A stretch of DNA of 64,000 bases from positions 124,001 to 188,000 of the forward strand of contig OZ246975.1 of the NCBI GenBank assembly GCA_965232485.1. Reading direction: 5' to 3'. Within the stretch, counting starts at the first letter, position 1. Each line of letters starts with the position of its first letter. Origin of the DNA: VXPQ01 sp965232485 (GTDB lineage Bacteria; Bacteroidota; Rhodothermia; Rhodothermales; VXPQ01). The notes below the pieces were generated by a model, which saw only the letters and a list, made by a program, of their open reading frames with translations, was not told the origin of the DNA and did not search any database. A program made the position numbers and the translations under genes. Positions 8,605 to 20,000 of this stretch are shown here, piece by piece.

Positions 8605-9486
8605 CTAACGGTACGTTCCCTGCGCGGCGGTCAATGTGTTCCGGAGCAACATGGCAATGGTCATGGGCCCCACGCCGCCGGGTACGGGCGTGATATGCCC
8701 CGCCTGTTCCAGTACGCCGTCGAAGTCCACGTCCCCCGCAAGTCGATAGCCTCGCTCTTTCGACGGGTCCTCGACCCGGTTGATTCCTACGTCGATGACC
8801 GCGGCGCCGGATTTGACCATGTCCCGGGTAACGAATCCGGGCCGGCCTATGGCGGCCACCAGGATATCGGCCTGCCGCGCGATCTCTGCGAGACGCCGCG
8901 TGCGGCTGTGGCAGACTGTTACCGTGGCGTCCGTTCCGCGTTGCATCAGCAAGGCCGCGAGGGGTTTCCCCACGATGTTCGACCGCCCGACGACGACGGC
9001 CCGTTTGCCGGGAAGATCGATTCCGGCGCGGGCAAGCAATTCCATGATCCCCGCCGGGGTAGCGGATACGAACGCCGGGTCTCCGATCAACAGGCGCCCC
9101 ACGTTTTCGGGATGAAATCCGTCCACGTCTTTCGCCGGGTCGATGGCGTGGACGATGCGTTTTTCGGAAATATGCGCCGGGAGCGGCAATTGTACGAGAA
9201 TCCCGTCGATCTCCTTGTCCGCATTGAGCGTACGGATCAGGTCGAGCAGGGCTTCTTCGGATACGTCGCCGCCGCGGAGCAGCGTTTCGCTTTCTACGCC
9301 CGCTTCGGCGGAAGCCTTTCGTTTGCCGCGTACGTAAGAGGCGGAGGCCGGGTGGTTTCCAACCAGTACGACCGCGAGGCGAGGGGCGCGATGGCCTTGC
9401 GCAATCCATGCCGACACCTCTTCGCGGACTTCTTCGCGGACGGCTTGCGCTACGGCGCGTCCGTTTATGATTCGGGCTGGCGTCAT
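8605..9486 (-). CDS. folD: Methylenetetrahydrofolate dehydrogenase / methenyltetrahydrofolate cyclohydrolase
   Basis: Bifunctional one-carbon enzyme interconverting 5,10-methylene-, methenyl- and 10-formyl-THF. 293 aa from ATG 9486 (MTPARIINGRAVA). Catalytic tyrosine-lysine region SYVRGKRKA; DGILVQLPLP; KDVDGFHPEN; VVVGRSNIVGKPLA in the NADP-binding half; TPVPGGVGPMTIAML at the C-terminus. All are standard FolD signatures. Gene is upstream of argG on the same strand but separated by a terminator, so it is probably its own unit. Confidence 0.96.
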   Translation of the reverse strand: MTPARIINGRAVAQAVREEVREEVSAWIAQGHRAPRLAVVLVGNHPASASYVRGKRKASAEAGVESETLLRGGDVSEEALLDLIRTLNADKEIDGILVQLPLPAHISEKRIVHAIDPAKDVDGFHPENVGRLLIGDPAFVSATPAGIMELLARAGIDLPGKRAVVVGRSNIVGKPLAALLMQRGTDATVTVCHSRTRRLAEIARQADILVAAIGRPGFVTRDMVKSGAAVIDVGINRVEDPSKERGYRLAGDVDFDGVLEQAGHITPVPGGVGPMTIAMLLRNTLTAAQGTYR

Positions 9487-9798
9487 GTCGAAGAGATGGA
9501 TGAGCGGAACGGGACATTGCGCAAGCGGACAGGCCGCCCCGGAATATGCAGATTGTCCGTGCGGCGCCTTTCCGCTGCGCCGGATTCGCATGGCGGGGTC
9601 TTGCATGCGGGCCCTCAAGCGCCCCGGACATTTTCGGGATAAGATACGGAAGGGAAACGTGGCAGGCAGGGGTATGCGTGAAGTCGGCGCAGATTCGCCG
9701 TCTGCGTCGCCTTGTCATCCTTTCGAAATTTTTTTTCGGATACGGGAACCTTGCCGGATCCCTTCTGTTGGAACGCTCATGAAACGATGTTTCAGATA
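9487..9798. other. Intergenic region between divergent folD and the metY riboswitch
   Basis: About 310 bp upstream of folD (minus) and of the SAM riboswitch (plus). No convincing gene: the open frames here are antisense continuations with no recognisable family. It must carry the promoters for both directions, but I cannot pick out an unambiguous -33/-7 pair. The oligo-T stretch at about 9728-9736 is the only notable local feature. Confidence 0.5.
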
Positions 9799-9950
9799 GC
9801 TCATCCAGAAGGGTGGAGGGTGCAGGCCCTTTGAAGCCCTGGCAACCGCCGCGTTCGACCGGGAAGTATCCGGCGAACGGGAAAGGTGCCAAGTCCTGCC
9901 TCGCTTTGCGGCGCGCACAGGCGTCTCGAAGACCGCGAGGAAAGATGAGC
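9799..9950 (+). ncRNA. SAM-I (S-box) riboswitch
   Basis: Closing helix P1 is GCTCATC (9799-9805) paired with GATGAGC (9944-9950). Between them are the conserved S-box cores: AGAAGGGTGGAGGG, then CCCTTTGAAGCCCTGGCAACC (9828-9849, with one base shown fewer in the family core), and GGTGCCAA near 9886-9893 followed by the final hairpin and GAGGAAAGATGAGC. This is a canonical SAM-binding aptamer lying 190 bp before metY and followed by an intrinsic terminator, so methionine/SAM excess should switch off metY-metX. Confidence 0.95.
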
Positions 9951-9982
9951 GGGAGAGATTCCCTGTCCGTAAAGGACGTTAG

Positions 9983-10017
9983 CCTCTTCCGCCCGTCGGC
10001 GCGGAGGGGGTTTTTTT
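9983..10017 (+). terminator. Riboswitch expression-platform terminator
   Basis: Left arm CCTCTTCCGC (9983-9992), eight-base loop, right arm GCGGAGGGGG (10001-10010), with ten pairs including two G:U, then seven T. It directly follows the SAM-I aptamer and precedes metY, the expected position for SAM-induced premature termination. Confidence 0.88.
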
Positions 10018-10140
10018 ATGCCCCTCCTTGTCGACGAAGGCTGCGCCGCCCGCAGCCTCCATCTCTTCGGGAAGAGCCTCTCGACATCTTCGAACGGGTA
10101 ATCCAGCCCTGACTCTCACCATACATCATCGGAAAACATC

Positions 10141-11475
10141 ATGAGCAACAACGGACAAGCCGCCGGGCCCCATTTCGAAACCCTGCAACTCCATGCAGGG
10201 CAGGCGCCCGATCCCGTCACGAACGCGCGTGCGGTGCCGATTTACGCCACGACGTCTTACACGTTCAACGACGCAGACCATGGCGCGAACCTCTTTGCGC
10301 TGAAGGAATTCGGCAACATCTATACGCGGATCATGAATCCGACGAACGATGTGCTCGAACAGCGCATCGCGGCCCTGGAGGGGGGCGTGGCGGCGTTGGC
10401 TACCGCCAGCGGTCAGGCGGCGCAACTCCTCGCGATTACGACGCTGGCCGAAGCCGGCGACAACATCGTCTCGACCAGCTTCCTCTACGGAGGCACCTAC
10501 AATCAGTTCAAAGTGTCGTTTCCCCGGCTGGGCATTGACGTCCGGTTTGCCGAAGGAGACGACGCCGACTCGATCGAACGGCTGATCGACGACCGGACAA
10601 AAGCCATTTACCTGGAGACGATCGGGAATCCCCGGTTCAACATTCCTGATTTCGAGCGCATCGCCCGGGTTTCCGAGCGGTACGGCGTGCCGATCGTGGT
10701 AGACAACACGTTCGGCGCCGCAGGGTATCTGTTCCGCCCGTTCGAGCACGGCGCGCACTTGGTGGTCGCCAGCGCCACCAAGTGGATCGGCGGCCATGGC
10801 ACGACCATCGGCGGCGTGATCGTGGACAGCGGAACGTTCCCCTGGGATAACGGCCGTTTCCCGACGTTTACATCGCCTTCTCCGGCGTACCACGGACTGA
10901 ACTTCTGGGAAGTTTTCGGACCGGAGGGCGTCCTGGGCGTCAATGTGGCGTTCATTATCCGCGCTCGCGTGGAAGGCCTGCGCGATCTCGGACCGGCGCA
11001 AAATCCATTCGGTTCGTTTTTGCTTCTGCAAGGCCTGGAAACGCTGTCCCTGCGCGTAGGCCGCAGTTGCGAGAATGCCCTGACGCTGGCCCGCTGGCTG
11101 CAGGCGCAGGATCAGGTTTCCTGGGTCAGCTACCCGGGGCTGGAAGATCACCCCTACCATGCGTCGGCCAACAAGTATCTGAGGAACGGATACGGCGCGG
11201 TGCTCGCCTTTGGCGTCAAGGGCGGCGCGGAAGCGGGCCGGGCGCTCGTGAACAATGTCAAGCTGGCCAGCCATCTGGCGAATGTAGGGGACGCCAAGAC
11301 CCTCATCATTCATCCGGCTTCCACAACGCACCAGCAGCTGGCCGCCGAAGAGCAATTGGCCGCAGGCGTGACTCCGGACCTCGTTCGGGTTTCCGTGGGC
11401 ATCGAGCACATCGATGACGTCATTGCGGACTTTGCGCAGGCCTTCGCCGCCATCGACGCGCCGGTTCCTGCCTGA
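10141..11475 (+). CDS. metY: O-acetylhomoserine sulfhydrylase
   Basis: PLP enzyme making homocysteine from O-acetylhomoserine and sulfide. 444 aa, longer than cystathionine synthases and typical of MetY. Features: ETLQLHAGQAPDP at the N-terminus, IYTRIMNPTNDVLE, GNPRFNIPDFERIA, VDNTFGAAGYLFRP, and SATKWIGGHG with the Schiff-base lysine. C-terminal HPASTTHQQL and VRVSVGIEHIDD are family-typical. First gene after the SAM-I riboswitch; metX follows after 16 bp. Confidence 0.95.
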   Translation: MSNNGQAAGPHFETLQLHAGQAPDPVTNARAVPIYATTSYTFNDADHGANLFALKEFGNIYTRIMNPTNDVLEQRIAALEGGVAALATASGQAAQLLAITTLAEAGDNIVSTSFLYGGTYNQFKVSFPRLGIDVRFAEGDDADSIERLIDDRTKAIYLETIGNPRFNIPDFERIARVSERYGVPIVVDNTFGAAGYLFRPFEHGAHLVVASATKWIGGHGTTIGGVIVDSGTFPWDNGRFPTFTSPSPAYHGLNFWEVFGPEGVLGVNVAFIIRARVEGLRDLGPAQNPFGSFLLLQGLETLSLRVGRSCENALTLARWLQAQDQVSWVSYPGLEDHPYHASANKYLRNGYGAVLAFGVKGGAEAGRALVNNVKLASHLANVGDAKTLIIHPASTTHQQLAAEEQLAAGVTPDLVRVSVGIEHIDDVIADFAQAFAAIDAPVPA

Positions 11476-11491
11476 ACAAACGAATCGATTC

Positions 11492-12568
11492 ATGGCTGAA
11501 GCAGTCAGGCTTTCGTCGCTGCAGCTCGATTCGGGACGTACGATGACGGACGTATCCGTTGCGTTTTCGTCCTGGGGCGAACTGAATGCGCAAGGCGACA
11601 ACGCCATCGTCGTTTGCCATGCCCTGACGGGCAGTTCGGCGGCGGACGATTGGTGGGGACCGCTTATCGGGCCGGGCCGAACGCTCGATACGAACCGGTT
11701 CTTCGTTGTATGCCTGAATGTATTGGGGTCGCCGTACGGTTCGGCGTCGTCCGTTTCGATTAACCCCGAGACGGGCGATCCGTACGGCCCCTCATTCCCC
11801 GCCATAACGATTCGCGACACCGTGCGGGCGCACCGCAAGGCGCTGGAAACGCTTGGCGTGCGCCGGGCGCTGTTTGCGCTGGGGGGCTCCATGGGCGGCA
11901 TGCAAGCGCTCGAATGGGCCTTCGAGGACGATTTCGTGGACGGTATTGCGCCGATCGCCGCGGGAGGGCGGCATTCTGCCTGGTGCATCGGATTCAGCGA
12001 AGCGCAGCGGCAGGCCATCTATGCGGATCCCCTCTGGAACGAAGGGCGGTACGCGGAGCAGCCCCGGCAAGGTCTGGCGACGGCGCGCATGATCGCCATG
12101 CTGACGTACCGGTCGTCGGGTTCGCTGGCCGCCCGATTCGGACGCAACCGCCAGGACCCCGCCGAAGATATGTTCGCCGTCGAGAGCTATCTGCGTTACC
12201 AGGGCGCCAAACTGGTGAACCGGTTCGACGCGAATTGTTACGTGCATCTCACTTGGCAAATGGATACGCACGACGTAGCCCGGGGGCGCGGGTCCTACGA
12301 AGAGGTCTTGCGCAGCGTGGATCGAAAAACCCTGGTCATAGGGGTGGATACCGATGTGCTGTATCCGCTGGCCGAGCAGGAAGAACTGGCGTCGCTGATT
12401 CCCGGCGCCCGCCTTGAAATCATCCGTTCGTCTGCCGGACACGATGCGTTCCTGACCGAATTTGCGCAACTGGACCAGATCATCCGCCCCTGGATGGAAG
12501 AGGAATTGCGGCGTCCGGAACCGCCGCGCGCATGCGTGGTTCGGAGCGAGAAACTTATTGGCGTTTGA
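11492..12568 (+). CDS. metX: Homoserine O-acetyltransferase
   Basis: Alpha/beta hydrolase that acylates homoserine for MetY. 358 aa from ATG 11492 (MAEAVRLSSL), chosen because an upstream in-frame ATG overlaps metY. Nucleophile elbow GGSMGGMQALEW with catalytic Ser; HALTGSSAADDWW oxyanion region; catalytic Asp in IGVDTDVLYP and His in SSAGHDAFL. Linked to metY, so the acyl donor is inferred to be acetyl-CoA, although succinyl specificity cannot be excluded by eye. Confidence 0.93.
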   Translation: MAEAVRLSSLQLDSGRTMTDVSVAFSSWGELNAQGDNAIVVCHALTGSSAADDWWGPLIGPGRTLDTNRFFVVCLNVLGSPYGSASSVSINPETGDPYGPSFPAITIRDTVRAHRKALETLGVRRALFALGGSMGGMQALEWAFEDDFVDGIAPIAAGGRHSAWCIGFSEAQRQAIYADPLWNEGRYAEQPRQGLATARMIAMLTYRSSGSLAARFGRNRQDPAEDMFAVESYLRYQGAKLVNRFDANCYVHLTWQMDTHDVARGRGSYEEVLRSVDRKTLVIGVDTDVLYPLAEQEELASLIPGARLEIIRSSAGHDAFLTEFAQLDQIIRPWMEEELRRPEPPRACVVRSEKLIGV

Positions 12569-12659
12569 GGTCGCAGGCGTTTCGATTGTTTGCGGGACGC
12601 GCGGGCCATGCCCTTGTTCGCGCCCGCGCCGCCGAATCGCGACGTACAAAAGAAAACGA

Positions 12660-13712
12660 ATGACGAAGGAAAAATTCCGGGTGGGCATTCTTGGCGCTAC
12701 CGGCGCGGTAGGCCAGAAGTTCATTGAAGTGCTCGACGGACACCCCTGGTTCGAAATTACCGCCCTCGCTGCCTCGGAGCGTTCCGCCGGCAAGCGGTAT
12801 GCGGATGCGGCGAACTGGATCGGATCGTCGGCTATCCCGCCGCGCATTGCCGGCATGGAGGTCCTGGAGGCCGCGCCGGGCTTCGACGCCGATTTCGTGT
12901 TCTCGGGCCTGGATTCGTCCGCGGCGGGCGAGATCGAGCCGCTTTTCGCGCGGGCGGGCTATCCGGTGATTTCGAATGCGCGCAATTATCGCATGGCCGA
13001 GGACGTTCCGCTGTTGATCCCCGAAGTGAACCCGGACCATACGGCGCTGATCGATTTTCAGGATCGCGGCGACGGCTTTATCGTTACGAACCCGAATTGC
13101 AGTACCGTCGGACTGGTGTGCGCGCTCAAGCCGCTGTTCGACCATTTCAACGTTGAGGCGGTGCATGTGGTGACCATGCAGGCGCTTTCCGGGGCCGGGC
13201 ATCCGGGCGTGTCTTCGCTGGATGCGCTGGGCAATGTGGTTCCGTATATCGGCGGCGAGGAAGACAAAGTGGTTACGGAACCGGCCAAGCTGCTGGGCCG
13301 CCTGAAAGATGGCCGCATTGAGCCGGCGGCGCTCCGCGTAAGCGCGCAGTGTACGCGCGTGCCTGTGCTGGAAGGGCATCTGGAAGCTGTTTCCGTGCAG
13401 TTTCGCGGCGCGGCGCCTGTGGAAGATGTGAAGAACGTATTGCGCACCTGGCGTAGTCCGATCGCCGACTATGGCCTGCCAACCGCTCCTGCGCGATTCA
13501 TTGAAGTTTTCGAGGATGAGCGTTTTCCCCAGCCCCGGCGTCATGTCGGCCTTGGACGCGGCATGACCGTATCGGTCGGTCGCGTTCGTTCCTGCGAAGT
13601 GTTGGACGTGAAGTTTATCGTACTTTCGCACAACACCATTCGGGGCGCTGCGGGCGGCGCTGTGCTGAACGCCGAATTGCTGGCGAAGCAGGGGCGCCTG
13701 CCGAGGCGGTAA
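12660..13712 (+). CDS. asd: Aspartate-semialdehyde dehydrogenase
   Basis: Reduces aspartyl phosphate to the semialdehyde, the branch precursor of homoserine, lysine and threonine. 350 aa from ATG 12660 (MTKEKFRVGI). Rossmann motif GILGATGAVGQKF; catalytic cysteine in TNPNCSTVGLV near residue 148; GAGHPGVSSLDAL; C-terminal GRGMTVSVGRVR. It follows metX by 91 bp and so places precursor supply beside methionine synthesis; whether it is under the riboswitch is unknown. Confidence 0.95.
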   Translation: MTKEKFRVGILGATGAVGQKFIEVLDGHPWFEITALAASERSAGKRYADAANWIGSSAIPPRIAGMEVLEAAPGFDADFVFSGLDSSAAGEIEPLFARAGYPVISNARNYRMAEDVPLLIPEVNPDHTALIDFQDRGDGFIVTNPNCSTVGLVCALKPLFDHFNVEAVHVVTMQALSGAGHPGVSSLDALGNVVPYIGGEEDKVVTEPAKLLGRLKDGRIEPAALRVSAQCTRVPVLEGHLEAVSVQFRGAAPVEDVKNVLRTWRSPIADYGLPTAPARFIEVFEDERFPQPRRHVGLGRGMTVSVGRVRSCEVLDVKFIVLSHNTIRGAAGGAVLNAELLAKQGRLPRR

Positions 13713-13734
13713 GAACGCCGGCGCCCGGTCCATC

Positions 13735-13870
13735 TTGCCCTTCGGGAGTTGCGAGGCGTGCGCTGGCTGTATCATTTCTCATTACGCGGGGCCTGCCGCG
13801 CTGCTTCGTCATTCCTTGCCGGCGCGCGCCTTTCAGCCTCTGAATCTTCGCGGACCAGGGCGTCCGTAAA
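13735..13870 (+). repeat. Interspersed hairpin element, copy A (right half)
   Basis: Right half of the element family described for copy B: CTTCGGGAG at the left, central hairpin with apical stem CGCGG-GGCCTG-CCGCG (13785-13800), CATTCCTTGCC, CCTCTGAATC, and a degenerate right end near 13870. The left terminal repeat is missing. The ~290-bp space between asd and the giant repeat gene holds this copy and nothing else that I can recognise. Confidence 0.8.
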
Positions 13871-14006
13871 GTTTTTCGACGTTCTGTTGATTTTGAACTT
13901 ATCGGGAAACATATTGGATATAGATGCGTGACACGCATCAAACGCAAGAGGCGTCGCCTCTTGCACGGTATCGCGTCTTATGTCATAAGTTACGGAGCGG
14001 GTGCCT

Positions 14007-17000
14007 ATGCCGACGTATTCGGGTCATATGGTTCGTTTGATTTGCGCGCTGGTCGTCGCGGGGCTGGCGTGGGCTGTTCCTGCGGAGGGCCAGGCTGTCC
14101 AGGACGAAGGATTTCCGACGAAGGGCGTTTTCCCGGAGGAGTATCCCGAGGTTCCCGGCGTCGAAGAGGCGTGCGGTCCCTTTGAGGTTCCCGGCGCGTT
14201 CGGCGAAGGATGCGTGGAAGACAGCGGGCCGGATGCGTTCGGACCTGTTGCGGGGGCGGGAGGCTTCCCGAACGCTTCGCCTGATCCCGCCTTGCGAACG
14301 GCCCCGCAGCTGGAGTGTCCCGCCGCCGTGTTCGTCGAAGAGCTGGAGACGGGCTCCATCGATTGCCATGCCTATGACGAGGCGGGCGAAGAACACCTCG
14401 ATTATTACTGGGAGCCTGTGGAGGGCGCGCCGCGGGGCTATCTGGACGCTCCGCGCTTGACAGGCGAGGACAGGCCGAACCCTTCGATAGTGGCTCCTTC
14501 GTCTCCGTTCTATGCTACGCTGGAGTCTTTTCTGTCGGAGGATGCGACGCTTCGCTACCGGTACCGCGTGACGGCTACGTCTCGCGTTACGGGTCTTTCT
14601 TCCTATGAGGAGGTGGAGGTGTTCGTGCTGCTTCGCCGTCCGAGCGTGTATTGTCCCCTCGAGTACGAGGTATCGGCGGGTTCGGAGATCGTGTTGTCGT
14701 GCGAGGGGGCGGATCCGTTGTCTTTCCGGATGGACTACGAGGCGGGTTCGTCTGTATCGTGGGAGTGGGAGGGCCTTTGGGGATCGAATGCGTCGTTGTT
14801 GAGCGCTTCGGACACGCCGTCGCCGTTGTTCCGGGCTCCTTTGGGGGGCGCGGGCGAGACGCACCACTATATTGCGAGCATGACGACGTCGTCGTCGGGG
14901 GTTCCCCGCACGGCGCGGCGGCGGGTGAGCGTGCGGGTGGTCGAAGGAGAGGCCGGAAGCGCATCCGCGTCCGGCTCCTTGTCGGCGGGGTCTTCGCCGC
15001 CGACGATCACATGCAAGGATTACTATGTGTATCCGACCGTGGATGATTTCAAGGTGTTATGTTCCGTTAACGTGCCGGCGGGAGTTTTCGTGGACAGATA
15101 TACATGGACGGCGCTCGGCTCCACGCCGATTACTACGTTGGAAGCTCTGCACCGACTCCGGCCGACGTTCAAGGGGAGCCAGTATAACCATAAGTCGATA
15201 ATTCCCGGCGGGAAAATCGTCCATGAATACAGGTTGACGGTGGAGTGGGGTGATGGGCTAGGAAATTTTTATTCCGTTAGCGAGGATGTTACGGTGACGG
15301 TACTGGGCCATCCGGATTATATGACCTGCACGACAGAATATTACGTGACCGCGGGCGATCCCGATTTTAACATTGATTGCGCCGTCAACGATCCCAGCGA
15401 TCCCCATCTTTCCAATTCCCAGTGGGTTTGGTGGCTCGGACCGCATTCGACGAATCGCCCCTGGCATCTGCAACACCTCAGCTCGACCAGTAGTCCCACT
15501 CCCCGCTTTAGCGTTCCTGATACCTTGTGGTTGTGGGGCGGTGAGATAGTACCTTTTTCTTATGAGGTATGCCTGGCTATTGATGGGGTGTCGTCCGGAC
15601 ACCCTGAAATAGCCGATTATTCTCTTGTAGAGTCCGAATATATTACGGTATATGTTACGGAGAAAGAGCCGGTGGTTTCGCCGAGCCAGTACCGCATCGG
15701 ATGCACGGACCCCGGTTCGGTTCGCGAGGGGTCGCCGGACATTGTTTTCGATTGCATAGTTTTGAACGCTCCCGACGGTGCTTCGTTTTCGTACTCCTGG
15801 TCGGCTTATGGTTCTCCGGCGGATACGTCTCTCTTGAGCGCGACGAATATTTCTTCGCCGACGTTCTACGTGCCGGATGACGTAGACCAGGACGAGAGGC
15901 ACCAGTACATAGTTAGGGCCTCTGCAGAGAACAAGCCGGACGTATCCGCTATAGTAACGGTGACGGTGCTGAACCAGACTTATGTCCCGCCTATACGCCT
16001 GTCCGCGAGGTGCAAGGAGAGTTACAGCGGCTGGGCGGGTTCGGCGGACATTGTTTTCAATTGCCGGGCGAGTGGCGCTCCCGAGGGTTCGGACTACAAG
16101 TACGTTTGGGATATTCGTCGCCGCCACGAAACGCCGGCGACGGGCCTTAGCCTTTTGAGCGCGACGGACGTTTTGTCTCCGACGTTTTCTTTTCCGGATA
16201 ACGTGGGGGCGAGCGTAACGTACTATTACGCGCTTACGGTTTCTGCGGAGAACGCGAGGTCTGCGACGGCGAGGGTGCGCGTGACGGTTTGGCCGACGAC
16301 CTATAATATAGCTGTCGCGTGCGATCATCCGGATCCGGTCTACGAGGGTTCGGGTTCTCTTGCTCTGAAGTGCTCGCCGTCGGGTCCTCCCGACTGGTTT
16401 TCGTTCTCCTGGTCCTGGAGGGCGAGGGGTTCGACGCCGGACGCGTCTCTCTTGAGCGCGACGAACGTATCGTCTCCGACGTTCAACGTGCCGGATGACG
16501 TAGACAAGGACGAGACGTACGAGTACGTCGTCCGGTCTTCTGCGCTTTACTCGAAAGACGGCGTGGCGGAGGTCACGGTGACGGTGCTCGACAAGCCGGC
16601 CATCGTTGCGTCGTGCGCGTCTCCCGCTCCGGTCTACGAGGGCTCGCCGGACTTCGCGCTGTCTTGCGAGGCTACGGGCGTTACCGAGGGGGCTTCTTAT
16701 GCGTGGACGGCGAGGGGTTCGACGCCGGACGCGGGCCTTTTGAACGCCACGGACGTATTGTCTCCGGTGTTCGCGGTGCCGGAGGATGTGGCTGCGGACG
16801 CGACGTACGAGTACCTTCTTACGGTTACGTCGGAGCATGGGGCTGCCGCGACGGCGGAGGTCGCGGCGACGGTGCTCGACAAGCCCGCCATCGTTGCGTC
16901 GTGCGCGTCTCCCGCTCCGGTCTACGAGGGCTCGCCGGACGTCGCGCTGTCTTGCGAGGCTACGGGCGTTACGGAGGGAATTACCTACGCGTGGACGGCG

Positions 17001-20000
17001 AGGGGTTCGACGCCGGACGCGAGCCTGTTGAGCGCAACGGACGTATTGTCTCCGGCGTTCGCGGTGCCGGAGAATGTGGCTTCGGACGCGACGTACGAGT
17101 ACCTTCTTACGGTTTCTGCGGAGAACGCGCGGGACGGCGTAGCGGAGGTCTCGGTGACGGTGCTCGACCGTCCCGACGTCATCGTGTCGTGCGCGTCTCC
17201 CGATCCTGTTTACGAGGGCTCGCCGGACATTGCGTTGTCCTGCTCGGCTACGGGGGCTCCGGAGGGTTCCGGCTACGCCTTCGCCTGGGCGGCCATGGGG
17301 GTTACGCCTGCGGGTATGCTGAGCGCGACGGACGTATCGTCGCCGACGTTTTACGTGCCGGACGAGGCGGACGAGACGACGCGGTACGAGTACGGTGTTC
17401 GCGTTACGGCTCCGGGCGCGGAGGACGGTTCGGCGGACGTCATGGTGACGATCATGAACGAGGGCGAGGTTTTTCTTGCGTGCGCGTCTCCCGATCCTGT
17501 TTACGAAGGCTCGGCGGACGTCGCGCTGGATTGCGAAGCGTCGGGGGGGCCGGAGGGTTCCGTCTACGCATATGTTTGGGAGGCCGTAGGGGCTACGCCT
17601 GCGGGTATGCTGAGCGCGCTGGACGGCCCGACGCCGACGTTTTACGTGCCGGAGGAGGTGGCCGCGGACGAGACGTACGAATACAGGGTTACGGCGACGG
17701 CGGAGAACGCGGAGCCTGCTGCGGCGGAAGTCGCGGTGACGATATTGAACAAGGGCGCGCTGGCTTTGACGTGCGCGAACCCCGCTCCTGTTTACGAAGG
17801 CTCGGAAGACATTACGCTGTCCTGCGAGGCAACGGGGGCTCCGGCTGGTTCGGACTACGAATACGCCTGGGCGGCCCTAAGCGCCACGCCTGCGGGGATG
17901 CTGAGCGCGGCGGACGGCCCGACGCCGACGTTTTTCGTGCCGGACGAGGTAGACGAGACGACGCAGTACGAATACAGGGTTACGGCGACGGCGGAGAACG
18001 CGGAGGCGGCGACGGCGGAAGTCGCGGTTACGGTCGTGAACGCGGGCGAGCTTTTTCTTGCTTGCGCGTCTCCCGCTCCTGTTTACGAAGGCTCGGAAGA
18101 CATTGCGCTATCCTGCGAGGCTTCAGGCGCCCCGGACGGTTCGGACTACGAGTACGCCTGGGCGGCTTTGGGGACTACGCCTGCGGGGATGCTGAGCGCG
18201 CTGGACGGCCCGACGCCGACGTTCTACGTGCCGGAGGAGGTGGCCGCGGACGAGACGTACGAATACAGGGTTACGGCGACGGCGGAGAACGCGGCGGCGG
18301 CGACGGCGGAAGTCGCGGTGACGATTTTGAACAGGGGCGCGCTGGCGCTGACGTGCGCGAACCCCGCTCCGGTCTACGAAGGCTCGGAAGACATTGCGCT
18401 GAATTGCTCGGCGACGGGCGCCCCGGACGGTTCGGACTACGAATACGCTTGGGCGGCCCTCGGCGCCACGCCTGCGGGCATGCTGAGCGCGCTGGACGTA
18501 CCGTCGCCGACGTTCGACGTGCCGGAAGCGGTGGACGAGACGACGACGTACGAATACAGGGTTACGGTCTCGGCGGAGAACGCGGAGGCGGCTGCGGCGG
18601 AAGTCACGGTGACGGTTTTGAACAGGGGTGCGCTGGCGCTGACGTGCGCGAATCCCGCTCCGGTCTACGAAGGCTCGGAAGACGTCGCGCTGAATTGCTC
18701 GGCGACGGGCGCCCCGGACGGTTCCGTCTACGCGTACGTTTGGGAGGCCCTCGGCGCCACGCCTGCGGGGATGCTGAGCGCGCTGGACGTATCGTCGCCG
18801 ACGTTCTACGTGCCGGACGAGGTGGAACGGGACGAGACGTACGCGTACCGCGTTACGGTCACGGCGGAGAACGCGGAGGCCGCCGCGGCGGAAGTCACGG
18901 TGACGATTTTGAACAGGGACGATCCGCCTTTGCCGCCGCCTGCGCTTGCTGCGCTGGCGCTGACGTGCGCGAACCCCGCTCCGGTCTACGAAGGCTCGGA
19001 AGACGTCGCGCTGAATTGCTCGGCGACGGGCGCCCCGGATGGCTCCGTCTACGAATACGTCTGGGAGGCCCTCGGCGCCACGCCTGCGGGGATGCTGAGC
19101 GCGATGGACATTGCTTCGCCGACGTTCTACGTGCCCGACGCGGTGGACGAGACGACGCGGTACGAATACGGCGTTGCGGTCACGGCGGAGAACGCGGAGG
19201 CGGCTACGGCCAACGTAACCGTTACGGTGCTTGACAGGCCAGAGGCCCCGCCGCCCGCCGTCGCGTTCTCCGGCGATCCGACGTCTCTGGGGGTTGCGGT
19301 AAGCGCTTCGTCCCTGCGCTTCGGCGCGCAGCCGTCGGGCGCGCAGGCGTCGCTGGACCCGCTGACGGACCAGCTCTCGACGAGCGCGTCGGGTCCATAC
19401 CATGCGGGCCGCATGACGCTTTCGCCGGACGGCTCCCTCGCGTTCGACGCGAACGGGGAGCTGGCGCTGTCCATCGAGCTGGCGACCCCCGTAACGCTGC
19501 GCCGCGTTGCAGACGAAACGGCGGACGAAACGGCGGACGAAACGGGCGCGGCGACGCTTGCGCTGATTCCTCGCTGGTCTATCGCCGCGTCGTGCGAGCA
19601 GCTTGCTTCCGAGTCGATAGGCGGTTTGCGTACGCAGACGACGCTGTCGGAGTCGGACTGCCGCCTCTTGCTCTTCGGAGGCGCGCTCGACCTGTCCGGC
19701 GCCGCTCCGGGCCGCTACGCGGGGAACATAGACGTGATTCTGCGTACGGGCGCGGGCGAGGAGACGCACTCGGTGGAGGCGGAGGTGACGGTCGTGGCCG
19801 CGCCGCGCGTGATCACGATAGGGCCGGGCGGCGTGCGCTTCGACGCCTCGCGTGAGATTCCCGCAGCCTTGACGGAAGAGCAGAACCTCAGCGTCTACCC
19901 GGACATGGCGTTCATGACGCGAGACGAACCGTCGGGCGCGTTCGAGCTGTCGAATCCGTCGCTCGTACCGCTGGAGGTATCGGTGTCGGCGCGGTTCGGG

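Noticed and set aside
10126..12018. A ~630-codon frame on the minus strand opposite metY/metX
   Set aside because: Antisense to two clear genes and without any family motif.
16310..19245. Regularly spaced repeats that could be taken for a CRISPR array
   Set aside because: The unit is about 285 bp and in frame with a single long coding sequence, without short spacers or cas genes.
16613..19769. Long open frames (up to ~870 codons) in other frames and on the opposite strand inside the giant gene
   Set aside because: They are Arg/Gly-rich shadows of the tandem repeats with no recognisable family; the signal-peptide-bearing frame is the coherent one.
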